64,000 nt of DNA from Thalassobaculum_A sp040219215 (GCF_040219215.1 NZ_JAVJSX010000008.1:806001-870000); one strand, 5' to 3'; positions 1-8,261 are shown, counted from the stretch's first letter. The notes: a model not told the origin generated them from the letters alone. Numbers and translations: made by a program.

Positions 1-540
1 GCTGACACCAAGCAGGTCGATCGCATCAGGTCGCGGCTGGGTATGGTGTTCCAGAGCTTCAATCTGTGGACCCACATGACGGTTCTGGAGAACGTCATCG
101 AAGCGCCAGTCCACGTGCTCGGCGTTCCCAGGCGAGAGGCGATCGAGCACGCCGAGGCGCTGCTGGACAAGGTCGGGATTGCTGACAAGCGCGACCAGTA
201 CCCGGCGCATCTTTCGGGCGGCCAGCAGCAGCGCTGCGCGATCGCCCGGGCGCTCGCCATGGAACCGCAGGTCATGCTGTTCGACGAACCGACGTCGGCG
301 CTTGACCCGGAACTGGTCGGCGAGGTCCTCAAGGTCATGCGCGACCTTGCCGACGAAGGCCGGACCATGATCATCGTTACCCACGAGATGCGCTTCGCCC
401 GCGAGGTATCGAGCGAGATCGTGTTCCTGCACCAGGGCCGGATCGAGGAGCAGGGGCCGCCGAGCCAGGTGTTCGGCGATCCGCGATCCGAACGCTGCCG
501 CCAGTTCCTCGCGACTTCGGCACACGAAGTCACGGGATAG
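1..540 (+). CDS. Polar amino acid ABC transporter, ATP-binding subunit (5' truncated by window edge)
   Basis: Cytoplasmic ATPase that would power uptake through the two permeases encoded downstream. The reading frame is open from the first base, so the gene begins before the window; the Walker A segment is not visible. What is visible is the Q-loop (MVFQSFNLW), the ABC signature (LSGGQQQRCAIARALAM), Walker B with catalytic Glu (VMLFDEPTSALD) and the H-loop (IIVTHEM). The FQSFNLW and SGGQQQR wording is typical of the HisP/GlnQ polar amino acid class. It is followed 58 bp later by a family 3 binding protein and then two HisQ/HisM-type permeases, so the locus is a complete importer. The exact substrate cannot be read from sequence; basic or polar amino acids are likeliest. 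Confidence 0.93.
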   Translation, partial: ADTKQVDRIRSRLGMVFQSFNLWTHMTVLENVIEAPVHVLGVPRREAIEHAEALLDKVGIADKRDQYPAHLSGGQQQRCAIARALAMEPQVMLFDEPTSALDPELVGEVLKVMRDLADEGRTMIIVTHEMRFAREVSSEIVFLHQGRIEEQGPPSQVFGDPRSERCRQFLATSAHEVTG

Positions 541-584
541 AGGTCCGACGGGACGGAATGTCCGACGGGGACGAACAAGAGACC

Positions 585-590
585 AGGAGG
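585..590 (+). promoter_or_regulatory. Ribosome binding site deciding a GTG start
   Basis: A perfect AGGAGG lies 8 bases before a GTG codon at 599 that opens directly into a signal peptide (MKKTLTTLAA). This supports GTG as the true start of the binding-protein gene. Confidence 0.8.
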
Positions 591-598
591 GACTTCAC

Positions 599-1459
599 GT
601 GAAGAAGACGCTTACCACGCTCGCCGCGGTCGCGGCGATTGCCGTCGCTGGCATTGCCGCCGACGCGTCGGCCAAGGAATGGGGCAAGGGCTCGAAGATC
701 AAGATCGCCACCGAGGGCGCCTACGCACCGTGGAACTTCACCGACAGTGCCGGCAAGCTGGTTGGCTTCGAAGTCGACCTTGCCGCCGATCTGTGCAAGC
801 GGATGGAGGTCGAGTGCGAAGTGATCCAGCAGGCCTGGGAAGGAATCATCCCGGCCCTGCAGGCCGGCAAGTACGACGTGATCATGGCCGGCATGTCGAT
901 CACCGAAAAGCGCATGGAGGTCATCTCCTTCTCGCGCGCCTATGCGGCTACGCCGGGCGTGTTCGTGGTGACCAAGGGCAACAAGTCCGCCGGCTTCAAG
1001 ACAGGGGTGGACGCGCTGACCCTTGAGGACGTCGACGCGGCCGAGAAGACCGCGCTCGACGCCATCGTCAAGGAGTTCAAGGGCAAGACTGTCGGCGTGC
1101 AGATCTCCACAACCCACGAGAACTTCCTGCGCGAGTACCTGGGCAAGGACGTGACCATCAAGACCTACGACACCCAGGAGAACCTGGATCTCGACCTGCA
1201 GGCCGGGCGGGTCGATGCCGCGCTGGCTTCGGCGTCGTACTGGGTGCCGCTGCTGGCTTCGGATAAGGGCAAGGACATGGTCATGGTCGGCCCGGGCATG
1301 ACCGGCGGACCGTTCGGCAATGGCGTCGGCGCCGGCATCCGTAAGGAGGACAAGGCGCTGAACGACATGTTCACCAAGGCGATCAACGCTTCGATCGCCG
1401 ACGGGACGATCAAGAAGTTGGCCGTCCAGTGGTTCGGCTTCGACGCGTCGGCGAAGTAA
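599..1459 (+). CDS. Amino acid ABC transporter, periplasmic substrate-binding protein
   Basis: Family 3 solute-binding protein (286 aa) that captures an amino acid in the periplasm and delivers it to the membrane permeases. Residues 1-25 form a Sec signal peptide (KK, hydrophobic stretch, ADASA-K cleavage region). The mature part begins with the family pattern IKIATEGAYAPWNFTD and continues with GFEVDLAADLCKRM, VIQQAWEGIIPALQAGKYDVIMAGMSITEKR and the closing AVQWFGFD. It sits between the ATPase gene and the permease genes. A GC-rich hairpin straight after the stop probably raises its expression above that of the permeases, as is usual for binding proteins. Start is GTG with a strong AGGAGG. 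Confidence 0.95.
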   Translation: MKKTLTTLAAVAAIAVAGIAADASAKEWGKGSKIKIATEGAYAPWNFTDSAGKLVGFEVDLAADLCKRMEVECEVIQQAWEGIIPALQAGKYDVIMAGMSITEKRMEVISFSRAYAATPGVFVVTKGNKSAGFKTGVDALTLEDVDAAEKTALDAIVKEFKGKTVGVQISTTHENFLREYLGKDVTIKTYDTQENLDLDLQAGRVDAALASASYWVPLLASDKGKDMVMVGPGMTGGPFGNGVGAGIRKEDKALNDMFTKAINASIADGTIKKLAVQWFGFDASAK

Positions 1460-1481
1460 GCGCATACGCACGCATTCTACG

Positions 1482-1511
1482 GGGCGGCCGGGCCGATGAT
1501 CCCGGCCGCCC
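1482..1511 (+). terminator. Stem-loop after the binding-protein gene (attenuator or RNA-stabilising hairpin)
   Basis: Perfect 11-bp stem GGGCGGCCGGG (1482-1492) with CCCGGCCGCCC (1501-1511), loop of 8, followed by TGTTT. It lies between the binding-protein gene and the permease genes of one operon, a position where a partial terminator or a 3'-protecting hairpin sets the excess of binding protein. The U tract is short, so termination is likely incomplete. Confidence 0.65.
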
Positions 1512-1538
1512 TGTTTCGCGCGAGAGGGCCATCCGAGT

Positions 1539-2255
1539 ATGTCCGAGTGGATTAGCCTGCTGACCTGGGGCGACGCTGGCTGGGGTGACGAGATGGTCCG
1601 CGGTGCGCTGTGGACGCTGCTCCTGGCGACCGTCGCGTTCGTGCTCGGCGTGGTGATCGGATCGCTGGGCGCCGGCGCGAAGTTGTCTTACGTGCCGCCG
1701 CTGCGCTGGATCGGACAGGGGTACACCACGGTCATCCGGGGCGTGCCGGATCTCCTGGTCATCTACCTGCTGTTCTTCGGTGGCAACCAGGCGGTCATGG
1801 CGATCGCCCGCTCGCTGTTCGGCTACGACGGCTACATCGAACTGAACGCCTTCACCATTGGTGCGATCGCGCTCGGCACGGTTTCCGGGGCCTACTCCAC
1901 CGAGGTGATCCGCGGGGCGGTGCTGGCGGTGCCGGCCGGCCAGATCGAGGCGGCCCGGGCCTGCGGAATGAGCGGTTGGCTGCTGTTCCGGCGGATCCTG
2001 GTGCCGCAGGTGGCGCGCTATGCGTTGCCGGGCCTCGGCAACGTGTGGCAGTTGACGCTCAAGGACACTTCGCTGATCTCGATCGTCGGGCTGGTCGAGA
2101 TCATGCGCTCGGCGTCGATCGCGTCGGGCTCGACCCAGAAGCCGTTCGTGTTCTACGTCTCGGCCGCGTGCCTTTACCTGCTGCTGACGGCTGGCTCCAA
2201 CCGGGCGTTCGGGCTGGCTGAACTGTGGGCCAATCGCGGCGTGCGGAGGGCCTGA
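1539..2255 (+). CDS. Amino acid ABC transporter permease (HisQ type)
   Basis: Inner-membrane permease (238 aa) of the polar amino acid importer. Hydrophobic segments appear at about residues 20-45, 65-90, 100-120, 150-170 and 195-220. The cytoplasmic EAA loop that docks on the ATPase is clear: VPAGQIEAARACGMSGWLLFRRILVPQVARYALPGLGN. The early part contains the family motif GYTTVIRGVPDLLVIYLLFFGG. It is followed directly by a second, similar permease, and the two should form the heterodimeric channel. Confidence 0.93.
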   Translation: MSEWISLLTWGDAGWGDEMVRGALWTLLLATVAFVLGVVIGSLGAGAKLSYVPPLRWIGQGYTTVIRGVPDLLVIYLLFFGGNQAVMAIARSLFGYDGYIELNAFTIGAIALGTVSGAYSTEVIRGAVLAVPAGQIEAARACGMSGWLLFRRILVPQVARYALPGLGNVWQLTLKDTSLISIVGLVEIMRSASIASGSTQKPFVFYVSAACLYLLLTAGSNRAFGLAELWANRGVRRA

Positions 2256-2257
2256 CC

Positions 2258-2989
2258 ATGCGCTTCGAACTGTTCGCCGAATATTTTCCAGCCCTGCTGG
2301 ACGGCGTTCCGATGACGCTGAAGCTGGCCGGGCTGTCGCTGTTCATCGGCTTCTTCCTGGCGGTGGTTCTGGCGGTGCTGCGGACCTCGGGGATCCGTCC
2401 GCTGGAAGCCTTCGTGCGCATCTATGTCTACGTGTTCCGCGGTACGCCGCTGCTGGTGCAGATCTTCCTGATCTACTACGGCACCGGCCAGTTCGACTTC
2501 ATCAAGGACAGCTTCCTGTGGCCGGTGCTGCGCGAGGCGTACTGGTGCGCGATCATCGCGTTGACCCTGAACACCGGTGCCTACACCTCGGAAATCATCC
2601 GTGGCGGCATCGAATCGGTGCCGTGGGGCCAGGTCGAGGCGGCCAAGGCCTGCGGCATGAACGTCTGGCTGCGGTTCCGCCGGGTGGTGTTCCCGCAGGC
2701 GATCCGCCAGGCCCTGCCCGGCTATGGCAACGAGATCATCCTGATGGTCAAGTCGACGTCGCTGGCGAGCACGATCACCCTGCTGGAGATCACCGGCATC
2801 GCCCGCAAGATCGTCAGCCAGACCTACGCACCGCTGGAGTTGTTCATCATGGCCGGCGCGATCTACCTGACGATCGTGTTCGTGATCACCCGCGCGGTCG
2901 ACATGCTGGAGAACCGGTTGTCGCCCGACCTGATGGCGCGCCGGCACGTCAAGGACGCGGCGGAGCAGGATATCGCCAGTGTCCATTGA
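2258..2989 (+). CDS. Amino acid ABC transporter permease (HisM type)
   Basis: Second membrane subunit (243 aa) of the importer. Family signatures are VRIYVYVFRGTPLLVQIFLIYYG and the EAA loop VPWGQVEAAKACGMNVWLRFRRVVFPQAIRQALPGYGN. The ATG at 2258 is preferred over an earlier GTG at 2225 because GGAGGG lies just before it and the ATG begins 2 bases after the stop of the first permease. The 3' end overlaps the next gene by 11 bases. Confidence 0.93.
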   Translation: MRFELFAEYFPALLDGVPMTLKLAGLSLFIGFFLAVVLAVLRTSGIRPLEAFVRIYVYVFRGTPLLVQIFLIYYGTGQFDFIKDSFLWPVLREAYWCAIIALTLNTGAYTSEIIRGGIESVPWGQVEAAKACGMNVWLRFRRVVFPQAIRQALPGYGNEIILMVKSTSLASTITLLEITGIARKIVSQTYAPLELFIMAGAIYLTIVFVITRAVDMLENRLSPDLMARRHVKDAAEQDIASVH

Positions 2990-3494
2990 CCTGGTCCCCT
3001 ATCCGGCGGACGAGGTTGAGACGCTGGTGGCCTGGGTGGCGGCACCGCACGTGGTCCGCTGGTGGAAGCCCTCCTGGAGCGCACCAGTCATCGACGCATT
3101 TCGCGCGGAGGATACTGCACCGTCGGGGATCCGTCCGTGGCGGGTCGATCTGGACGGCCATCCGATCGGCTATGTCCAGGACTACGACGTCGCACAGGAC
3201 GATAGTCCCTGGGCCGGGGTTGACGATGTCGGTCCGGGCACCCGCGGCGTGGATCTCCTGATCGGCGATCCGGGATTGATCAACCGCAAGCACGGCCGGA
3301 TGATCATCCGCACTTTGGCGACGCGGCTGTTCACCGAGCATGGGGTCAGTCGACTGGTGTCAGGCCCGCACCCGGACAACTGGCCGGCCATCATTGCGTT
3401 CAAACGGGCCGGATTCCGCGAGCGTGGCCGCCGGCAGTTCCCGGAGGGGCCGGCGATGATCCTGACCGCGGCGAAAGCGGTGTGGAGCGCATGA
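2979..3494 (+). CDS. GNAT-family N-acetyltransferase (AacA4/RimJ-like)
   Basis: Probable cytoplasmic acetyl-CoA-dependent N-acetyltransferase, 171 aa. The layout matches the aminoglycoside 6'-acetyltransferase/RimJ-like group: WRVDLDGHPIGYVQDYD, then GVDLLIGDPGLINRKHGRMIIRTLATRLF containing the acetyl-CoA loop region, and DNWPAIIAFKRAGFRERG at the end. The GTG start at 2979 lies inside the end of the permease gene, so it is translationally coupled to the transport operon. The substrate is unknown; resistance is only one possibility, and modification of an amino acid or peptide would fit the neighbourhood equally well. Confidence 0.8.
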   Translation: MSIDLVPYPADEVETLVAWVAAPHVVRWWKPSWSAPVIDAFRAEDTAPSGIRPWRVDLDGHPIGYVQDYDVAQDDSPWAGVDDVGPGTRGVDLLIGDPGLINRKHGRMIIRTLATRLFTEHGVSRLVSGPHPDNWPAIIAFKRAGFRERGRRQFPEGPAMILTAAKAVWSA

Positions 3495-3592
3495 GATCCC
3501 CGTTCGAAACGGTCGTTTCGTCCATCGGTGCCGTGCTAGGTTAGGCTTGAAACGAAGACGTCGCCGGCCGCGCTGCTTTTTGAGGGGCAAGG

Positions 3593-3793
3593 GTGGAAGA
3601 TCTGGAAGAAATGAAGGCCCGCCTGGCGGATCTCAAGACCGAACATCGCGACCTGGACGACGTCATCGCAAGGCTTCTGGAGAAGGCACCGTTCGACCAG
3701 CTGCAGCTTCAGCGGCTGAAGAAGCGGAAGCTGCTTCTGAAGGACGACATCCTTCGCCTGGAGAGCCGGCTGCTGCCCGACATCATCGCCTGA
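3593..3793 (+). CDS. DUF465 (YdcH-family) small helical protein
   Basis: 66-residue, highly charged helical protein with the DUF465 pattern: an N-terminal coiled-coil helix (ARLADLKTEHRDLDDVIARL), a short turn, then LQLQRLKKRKLLLKDDILRLESRLLPDIIA. The family is widespread in proteobacteria and its function is not established. The start is GTG after AGGGGCAAG. It stands alone, about 100 bp after the GNAT gene and converging on the HPt gene. Confidence 0.8.
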   Translation: MEDLEEMKARLADLKTEHRDLDDVIARLLEKAPFDQLQLQRLKKRKLLLKDDILRLESRLLPDIIA

Positions 3794-3817
3794 ACAGGCT
3801 CGGCGGGAGCCGCGCCG

Positions 3818-4318
3818 CTATTCGGTTGTCCCGGCGTTATGCTTCAGGATCACCTTGCGCAGGCCGTTCATCAGCTCCTGGCCGATCGAACCGCCGTCTC
3901 CTTTGATCTTGGCCTGGTTGATCGCCTTCAGCGCGTCGATGTGCATCGACAGGACGGTGACCTCGGTGTCACCCGATGCCTCGGACAAATCTATGAACTT
4001 GCAGGCACTGTCACCGACCTGGCTGACCAGCGGGTAGCCGAAGGTTCCGGCCTGGCCGCGCAGGTCGTGCAGCAGCCGGCGCATGCGGATGAGGCCCTGC
4101 TCTCGGGTCATGCCGGTCTGCCGGACTTCGGTCATCGCCGACGTCAGGGCGGCGACGCTCTCGGCAAAGATCGTTTCGAACTCGCCGCTCAGCTTTTTCA
4201 CCGACTCATTGGCCTGGGCGATCAGCTCCGACGGGTCGGCTCCGGCCTTAACCTTCACCTTGCTGCGCAGCGGGTTCGGGTTGTCGACGAATTCGACCTT
4301 CGGCTTGTTGTCGGCCAT
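3818..4318 (-). CDS. HPt-domain phosphotransfer protein
   Basis: 166 aa. The C-terminal two thirds read as a histidine phosphotransfer helical bundle: RLLHDLRGQAGTFGYPLVSQVGDSACKFI, with His84 in the position of the phosphorylated histidine and the small GQAGTFGY turn typical of HPt domains. The N-terminal 40 residues are polar and probably disordered. It is encoded just downstream (28 bp) of a receiver-domain protein on the same strand, so it may relay phosphate to or from that regulator. No kinase gene is nearby. Confidence 0.72.
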   Translation of the reverse strand: MADNKPKVEFVDNPNPLRSKVKVKAGADPSELIAQANESVKKLSGEFETIFAESVAALTSAMTEVRQTGMTREQGLIRMRRLLHDLRGQAGTFGYPLVSQVGDSACKFIDLSEASGDTEVTVLSMHIDALKAINQAKIKGDGGSIGQELMNGLRKVILKHNAGTTE

Positions 4319-4345
4319 TGGCAGTTCTCCCGAAGACCCCGTTGG

Positions 4346-4882
4346 TCAGGCGCGCTTGACGGCGTCCAGATCGTTGAGGTCGCCGCCTGTCTTGTCCTCG
4401 GTGCGCCGCTTCGGACCGACATAGTCAGGATCGAAACGGCGACGACGGTCAGGCCCGAAATAAGAACCGGTCCGAACGAAACGTCGAGGGTTTTCGATGA
4501 TCGACACGATTCGGGCGTACAGGCTGGCGGCCGACACCGGCTTGGCCAGGAATTCGGTCATGCCGGCGTCGCGCGCGCGGATGATGTTGCGCGCTATGGT
4601 GTTCGCCGAGACGACGATCGCCGGCATCAGCGGGTTGATGCCGCGTTTGCCGCTGCGGATCGTCTGCAGCAGTTGCAAGCCGCTCATTCCTTCCATCTCC
4701 CAGTCCATGACCACCAGATCGATCGCGGTAGCCCTTAATTCCTCCAGCGCCTCGTGCCCGTCCCGTGCCTCGGCGACGTACTGGATCGATAGGCCCCGCA
4801 ACACGTTCACGATGATCGTGCGCATGAAGCGATTGTCGTCCACCACCAGGGCGGACACGTTCTCCAGTGAATAAGCCTTCAT
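4346..4882 (-). CDS. Single-domain response regulator with basic C-terminal tail
   Basis: 178 aa. The receiver domain fills residues 8-130: acidic pair D15/D16 (LVVDDNRFM), phospho-acceptor D60 (VVMDWEM), S92 in VVSAN and K114 in LAKPVS. There is no DNA-binding output domain. Instead a 45-residue tail is rich in Arg and Asp, with repeated GPDRRRR/GPKRR elements. ATG at 4882 is chosen over an upstream GTG because the receiver fold starts at once. Paired with the HPt gene, it looks like a phosphorelay module that works through protein contacts. Confidence 0.85.
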   Translation of the reverse strand: MKAYSLENVSALVVDDNRFMRTIIVNVLRGLSIQYVAEARDGHEALEELRATAIDLVVMDWEMEGMSGLQLLQTIRSGKRGINPLMPAIVVSANTIARNIIRARDAGMTEFLAKPVSAASLYARIVSIIENPRRFVRTGSYFGPDRRRRFDPDYVGPKRRTEDKTGGDLNDLDAVKRA

Positions 4883-5053
4883 GAACGCGTTCTGGCCGAT
4901 GCCGGTTTGATTGTGCACAAATCTGCTGGCGCCAAGTCTATCGCCTCTCCCGTGCGCTGTCAGCTTGACGTCGACGGTGCACGGCTTGCGTGCTTGCACC
5001 CGGGAGCCGGGTTCCTATAATCCGCGCCTTCCGCCGACAGGCCCGGAGGAGTT

Positions 5054-5560
5054 ATGGCCAAGCAGTCGCCGCAGCCGGTCGTCGGCATCGTCATGGGCAG
5101 TCAATCCGACTGGCCGACCATGCGCCATGCCGCTGAGACGCTGACCGCCCTCGGGGTCGCCCACGAGTGCCGGATCATGTCCGCGCACCGCACGCCGAAA
5201 CGCATGATGGGCTACGCGGAAGCCGCCCGGGGTCGAGGAATCAAGGTGATCATCGCTGGTGCCGGTGGAGCGGCGCACCTGCCGGGCATGACCGCTTCGA
5301 TGACCACGCTGCCGGTGCTCGGCGTCCCGATTGAGAGCAAGGCGTTGTCCGGTATGGACAGCCTATTGTCGATCGTGCAGATGCCAGGCGGCGTTCCGGT
5401 CGGAACCCTGGCGATTGGCAAGGCCGGGGCCATCAATGCCGGCCTGATGGCGGCATCGATCGTCGGCCTGGAGGACGCCGCCGTCGCCGCTGCGCTCGCG
5501 GACTGGCGGCAACGGCAGTCCGAGGCAGTGGCTGACGAACCAAGTGACGAAGGCGCATGA
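5054..5560 (+). CDS. purE: N5-carboxyaminoimidazole ribonucleotide mutase
   Basis: Class I PurE (168 aa) converts N5-CAIR to CAIR in purine synthesis. Diagnostic motifs are VGIVMGSQSDWPTM near the N-terminus, the active-site SAHRTPKRM, GAGGAAHLPGM and VPIESKALSGMDSLLSIVQMPGGVPV. The start has AGGAG 5 bases upstream. The stop overlaps the purK start by 4 bases (ATGA), so the two steps of the pathway are translationally coupled. Confidence 0.97.
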   Translation: MAKQSPQPVVGIVMGSQSDWPTMRHAAETLTALGVAHECRIMSAHRTPKRMMGYAEAARGRGIKVIIAGAGGAAHLPGMTASMTTLPVLGVPIESKALSGMDSLLSIVQMPGGVPVGTLAIGKAGAINAGLMAASIVGLEDAAVAAALADWRQRQSEAVADEPSDEGA

Positions 5561-6651
5561 CGGCTCCGCTCCCCCCCGGCTCCACGATCGGCATTCTCGG
5601 CGGCGGTCAGCTTGGGCGCATGACGGCGCTCGCAGCCGCCAATCTCGGCTATCGCTGCCACATCTACGATCCCAAGGCGGATGGTCCCGCCTCGCAGGTT
5701 GCCGCCGCCGTCACGGTGGCGGAATGGGATGATGCGTCGGCGCTTGCGGCGTTCGCCGGGTCGGTCGACGTCGTGACCTATGAGTTCGAGAACGTGCCGG
5801 TCGAGACCGTCGAGCGGCTGGCGCGCGATGTTCCGGTTCGACCGGGGCCGCTGGCGCTGCAGGTCGCCCAGCACCGGGTCGAGGAGAAGCGGTTCGCCAG
5901 GCACTGCGGTCTGGAGACCGCGCCGTTCTGGGGCGTCACGACGCTCGACGAACTGGCGGAGGGGATTGCGGTGGTCGGGGTCCCGGCAATCCTGAAGACC
6001 TGCAGGTTCGGCTACGATGGCCTTGGGCAGGTCGCGGTCGGCATGGATACCTCATTGCGCGAAGCGTGGCAGGACATCGCCACCGACGATGCCATCCTGG
6101 AACGACGGATCGACTTCGACTTCGAGATTTCCGTCATCGTGGCCCGTGGACTGGACGGAGCGACCCGGACCTTTCCGCCGGCGCTGAACGAGCACCGCGG
6201 CGGCATCCTGCGCCGCAGCCTGGCACCGGCGCCGATCGATCCGGCGATACTCGCGGCGGCGTGCGCGGCGGCCGAGACCCTGGCCGGGAAGCTGGATCTG
6301 GTCGGGTTGCTCGCCGTTGAGATGTTCGTCAAGGATGACGGGCAGCTGCTGGTCAACGAGATGGCGCCGCGCCCGCACAATTCCGGGCACTGGACCCAGG
6401 ACGGCTGTGCGACCTCGCAATTCGAGCAGTTCGTGCGAGCGGTCGTGGGGCTGCCGCTCGGGCCCGTTGATGCGCTGTTCGAGACCGAGATGCTCAACCT
6501 GATCGACGACGATGCGGACGCCTGGCCGGCGCTGATGGCCGATCCGTCTGCCAAGCTGCACCTCTACGGCAAGGCCGAATCCCGGCCCGGCCGCAAGATG
6601 GGGCACGTCAACCGGCGGCGGCGCCCCTTGATGTCCGATACGCCCGCATGA
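5557..6651 (+). CDS. purK: N5-carboxyaminoimidazole ribonucleotide synthase
   Basis: ATP-grasp enzyme (364 aa) that carboxylates AIR with bicarbonate, feeding PurE. It begins with the nucleotide-binding IGILGGGQLGRM and contains VTYEFENVPVETVE, ILKTCRFGYDGLGQ, VNEMAPRPHNSGHWTQDGCATSQFEQFVRA and the terminal GKAESRPGRKMGHV. The end runs 44 bp into the end of the convergent COQ9-family gene, so the two 3' ends overlap on opposite strands. Confidence 0.96.
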   Translation: MTAPLPPGSTIGILGGGQLGRMTALAAANLGYRCHIYDPKADGPASQVAAAVTVAEWDDASALAAFAGSVDVVTYEFENVPVETVERLARDVPVRPGPLALQVAQHRVEEKRFARHCGLETAPFWGVTTLDELAEGIAVVGVPAILKTCRFGYDGLGQVAVGMDTSLREAWQDIATDDAILERRIDFDFEISVIVARGLDGATRTFPPALNEHRGGILRRSLAPAPIDPAILAAACAAAETLAGKLDLVGLLAVEMFVKDDGQLLVNEMAPRPHNSGHWTQDGCATSQFEQFVRAVVGLPLGPVDALFETEMLNLIDDDADAWPALMADPSAKLHLYGKAESRPGRKMGHVNRRRRPLMSDTPA

Positions 6652-7273
6652 AGCGCAGTGGGCTCGGCAGTTTGCCGCGCAACTCACGCCACCGTCCGGT
6701 CAGCTTGGGTACCCGCATGACATCGGCAATCCTTCGGTCGAGGAACGCCCAGGTATCGGCGTGATCCTCTGAGGTGTCATCCAGCCAGTAGAGCAGGGTG
6801 GAGCTGTAGACCGCCGCCAGCAGGCCGCGCTTGGTGTAGAAGTTGAAATCGGTAGACCGGTCGCCGCAGGCCCACCAGATCGCGTCCACGGTACGGTACA
6901 GGCTCTGTGCCGCCAGCCTGGGGTTGCCGGGCAGCGCCAGGTAGGCCAGCGCTCGCCGCACCGCTTCGCGGTGCGGGCCGGCCTGTTCCAGCCGGGTGCG
7001 GACCGCGAAGGCGATCCGGTCGCGAATCCGCATGGAATCGAGGTCGGCCGCCTCCAGCGCGGCGGCCATGGCGGAATCGGCGCGGCGCATCCAGTGCTCC
7101 ACCGCGCTGCGTACGCCGCGCGGGAAGGCGATGTCGACGTCGGCCGGATCGAGGCCCGCCGCAGTCGCGCCGTGGACAAGCGCCTTCCGGCTCCAGCCGT
7201 CGAACACCACGTTCGGCAGGGCAGCGTCCAGGATGCGGTCGCGCAGCGTGTCCATTTCCGGCGTGCGGATCAT
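6608..7273 (-). CDS. COQ9-family protein
   Basis: 221 aa member of the COQ9 family, whose eukaryotic members bind lipids and present ubiquinone intermediates to COQ7. Signatures include an N-terminal TetR-like helical region (RDRILDAALPNVVFDGWSRKALVHGA), REAVRRALAYLALPGNPRLAAQSLYRTVDAIWWACGDRSTDFNFYTKR and LLAAVYSSTLLYWLDD. Its ATG overlaps the stop of the deformylase gene (ATGA), so the two are coupled. A role in ubiquinone synthesis is inferred from the family. Confidence 0.88.
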   Translation of the reverse strand: MIRTPEMDTLRDRILDAALPNVVFDGWSRKALVHGATAAGLDPADVDIAFPRGVRSAVEHWMRRADSAMAAALEAADLDSMRIRDRIAFAVRTRLEQAGPHREAVRRALAYLALPGNPRLAAQSLYRTVDAIWWACGDRSTDFNFYTKRGLLAAVYSSTLLYWLDDTSEDHADTWAFLDRRIADVMRVPKLTGRWRELRGKLPSPLRFMRAYRTSRGAAAG

Positions 7274-7821
7274 GTCAGCTCCCTGGAACGGCGCTCGGCC
7301 TCCGCTTCGAGGACCTCCTCGGTGAAGCCGAAACGGGTGAAGTCGGTCATTCGGTCAAGATAGAGGATACCATCAAGGTGATCGACCTCGTGCTGCAGAA
7401 CGCGTGCGCGAGTGCCGGCGACGATCGCCTCGAACGGTTCGCCCTCCGGCGTGGTCGCCGAAACGCGCATGCGCAGGTGTCGGGGCACTTCGCCCCGCAG
7501 GCCGGGAATCGACAGGCAGCCTTCCCAGCCGCGCGCCATGCGGTCGTCCAGCGGTTCCAGCACCGGGTTGATCAGTGCGGTCAGCGGGCAGGGGCCGTCG
7601 TCCGGCTCGTCGGTGGCGCGGGCATCAGGGACCCAGAAGATCAGAACGCGCTGCAGAACGCCGATCTGCGGCGCCGCCAGGCCGATGCCACCGGCTTCCT
7701 CGAGCGAGTCGACCATGTCGTCGATCAGTTGACGGACCGCGGGGGCGGTGGGGTCGGGTACCGGGGCCGCCACGCTGCGCAATACCGGATCGCCAACACG
7801 GACTATGGACTTGCTTGTCAT
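7270..7821 (-). CDS. def: Peptide deformylase
   Basis: Metal-dependent hydrolase (183 aa) that removes the formyl group from nascent protein N-termini. All three conserved motifs are intact: GIGLAAPQIG (motif 1), EGCLSIPG (motif 2, metal-binding Cys) and HEVDHLDG (motif 3, metal-binding His pair and catalytic Glu). The usual partner fmt does not follow it; it is coupled to the COQ9-family gene instead. It may therefore be a second deformylase copy in the genome, which cannot be tested here. Confidence 0.92.
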   Translation of the reverse strand: MTSKSIVRVGDPVLRSVAAPVPDPTAPAVRQLIDDMVDSLEEAGGIGLAAPQIGVLQRVLIFWVPDARATDEPDDGPCPLTALINPVLEPLDDRMARGWEGCLSIPGLRGEVPRHLRMRVSATTPEGEPFEAIVAGTRARVLQHEVDHLDGILYLDRMTDFTRFGFTEEVLEAEAERRSRELT

Positions 7822-7973
7822 GATGGGGCATATAGCGCGCCCATCGTCGTGGGTAAACCGACCCCCGCTGGCGTGGTGCCGCGGTTTCGGCTATGGTAGG
7901 AAAACGTCGGCAGCCAGGGCTCCTGATAACAGGGTCTGTTGGCTGTCGTTTGCTGTGCTGAGATCGGAAAACG

Positions 7974-7980
7974 AAAGGAG
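7974..7980 (+). promoter_or_regulatory. Ribosome binding site for rpsU
   Basis: AAAGGAG lies 10 bases before GTG at 7991. It fixes the start of rpsU, because the open frame extends far upstream but only this point has a good site and gives the normal S21 N-terminus. Confidence 0.75.
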
Positions 7981-7990
7981 TGGTAAGTCC

Positions 7991-8194
7991 GTGCAAGTTA
8001 CCGTTCGCGATAATAACGTCGACCAAGCCCTGCGCGCGCTTAAGAAGAAAATGCAGCGCGAGGGTGTCTTCCGTGAAATGAAGCTGCGCCGGAACTACGA
8101 GAAGCCGTCCGAGAAGAAGGCGCGTGAGCGCGCCGAGGCGCTTCGCCGGCATCGCAAGCTGATGCGGAAGCGCATGGAGCGCGAAGGCTACTGA
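7991..8194 (+). CDS. rpsU: 30S ribosomal protein S21
   Basis: Small basic ribosomal protein (67 aa) of the 30S subunit, involved in initiation. The sequence QVTVRDNNVDQALRALKKKM followed by QREGVFREMKLRRNYEKPSEKK and a Lys/Arg-rich tail is the alphaproteobacterial S21 type. It is monocistronic: its own upstream region of about 170 bp and a strong terminator 45 bp after the stop. Confidence 0.95.
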   Translation: MQVTVRDNNVDQALRALKKKMQREGVFREMKLRRNYEKPSEKKARERAEALRRHRKLMRKRMEREGY

Positions 8195-8238
8195 TACACG
8201 GCGTCCGGGGGCTTCGGCCCCGGGATACCCGACGCGGA

Positions 8239-8261
8239 GCCGCCCGGCCGGGCGGCTTTTT
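8239..8261 (+). terminator. Intrinsic terminator of rpsU
   Basis: Perfect 7-bp stem GCCGCCC (8239-8245) and GGGCGGC (8250-8256), loop GGCC, then five T. A classic rho-independent terminator between rpsU and the nitrile hydratase operon. Confidence 0.85.

Noticed and set aside
43..540. ATG at 43 as the start of the ATPase gene
   Set aside because: The frame is open to base 1 and the preceding codons (DRIRSRLG) belong to the same protein, so the real start is before the window.
2174..2986. Minus-strand open frame across the permease gene
   Set aside because: Shadow of the HisM-type permease; no ribosome site and low-complexity charged sequence.
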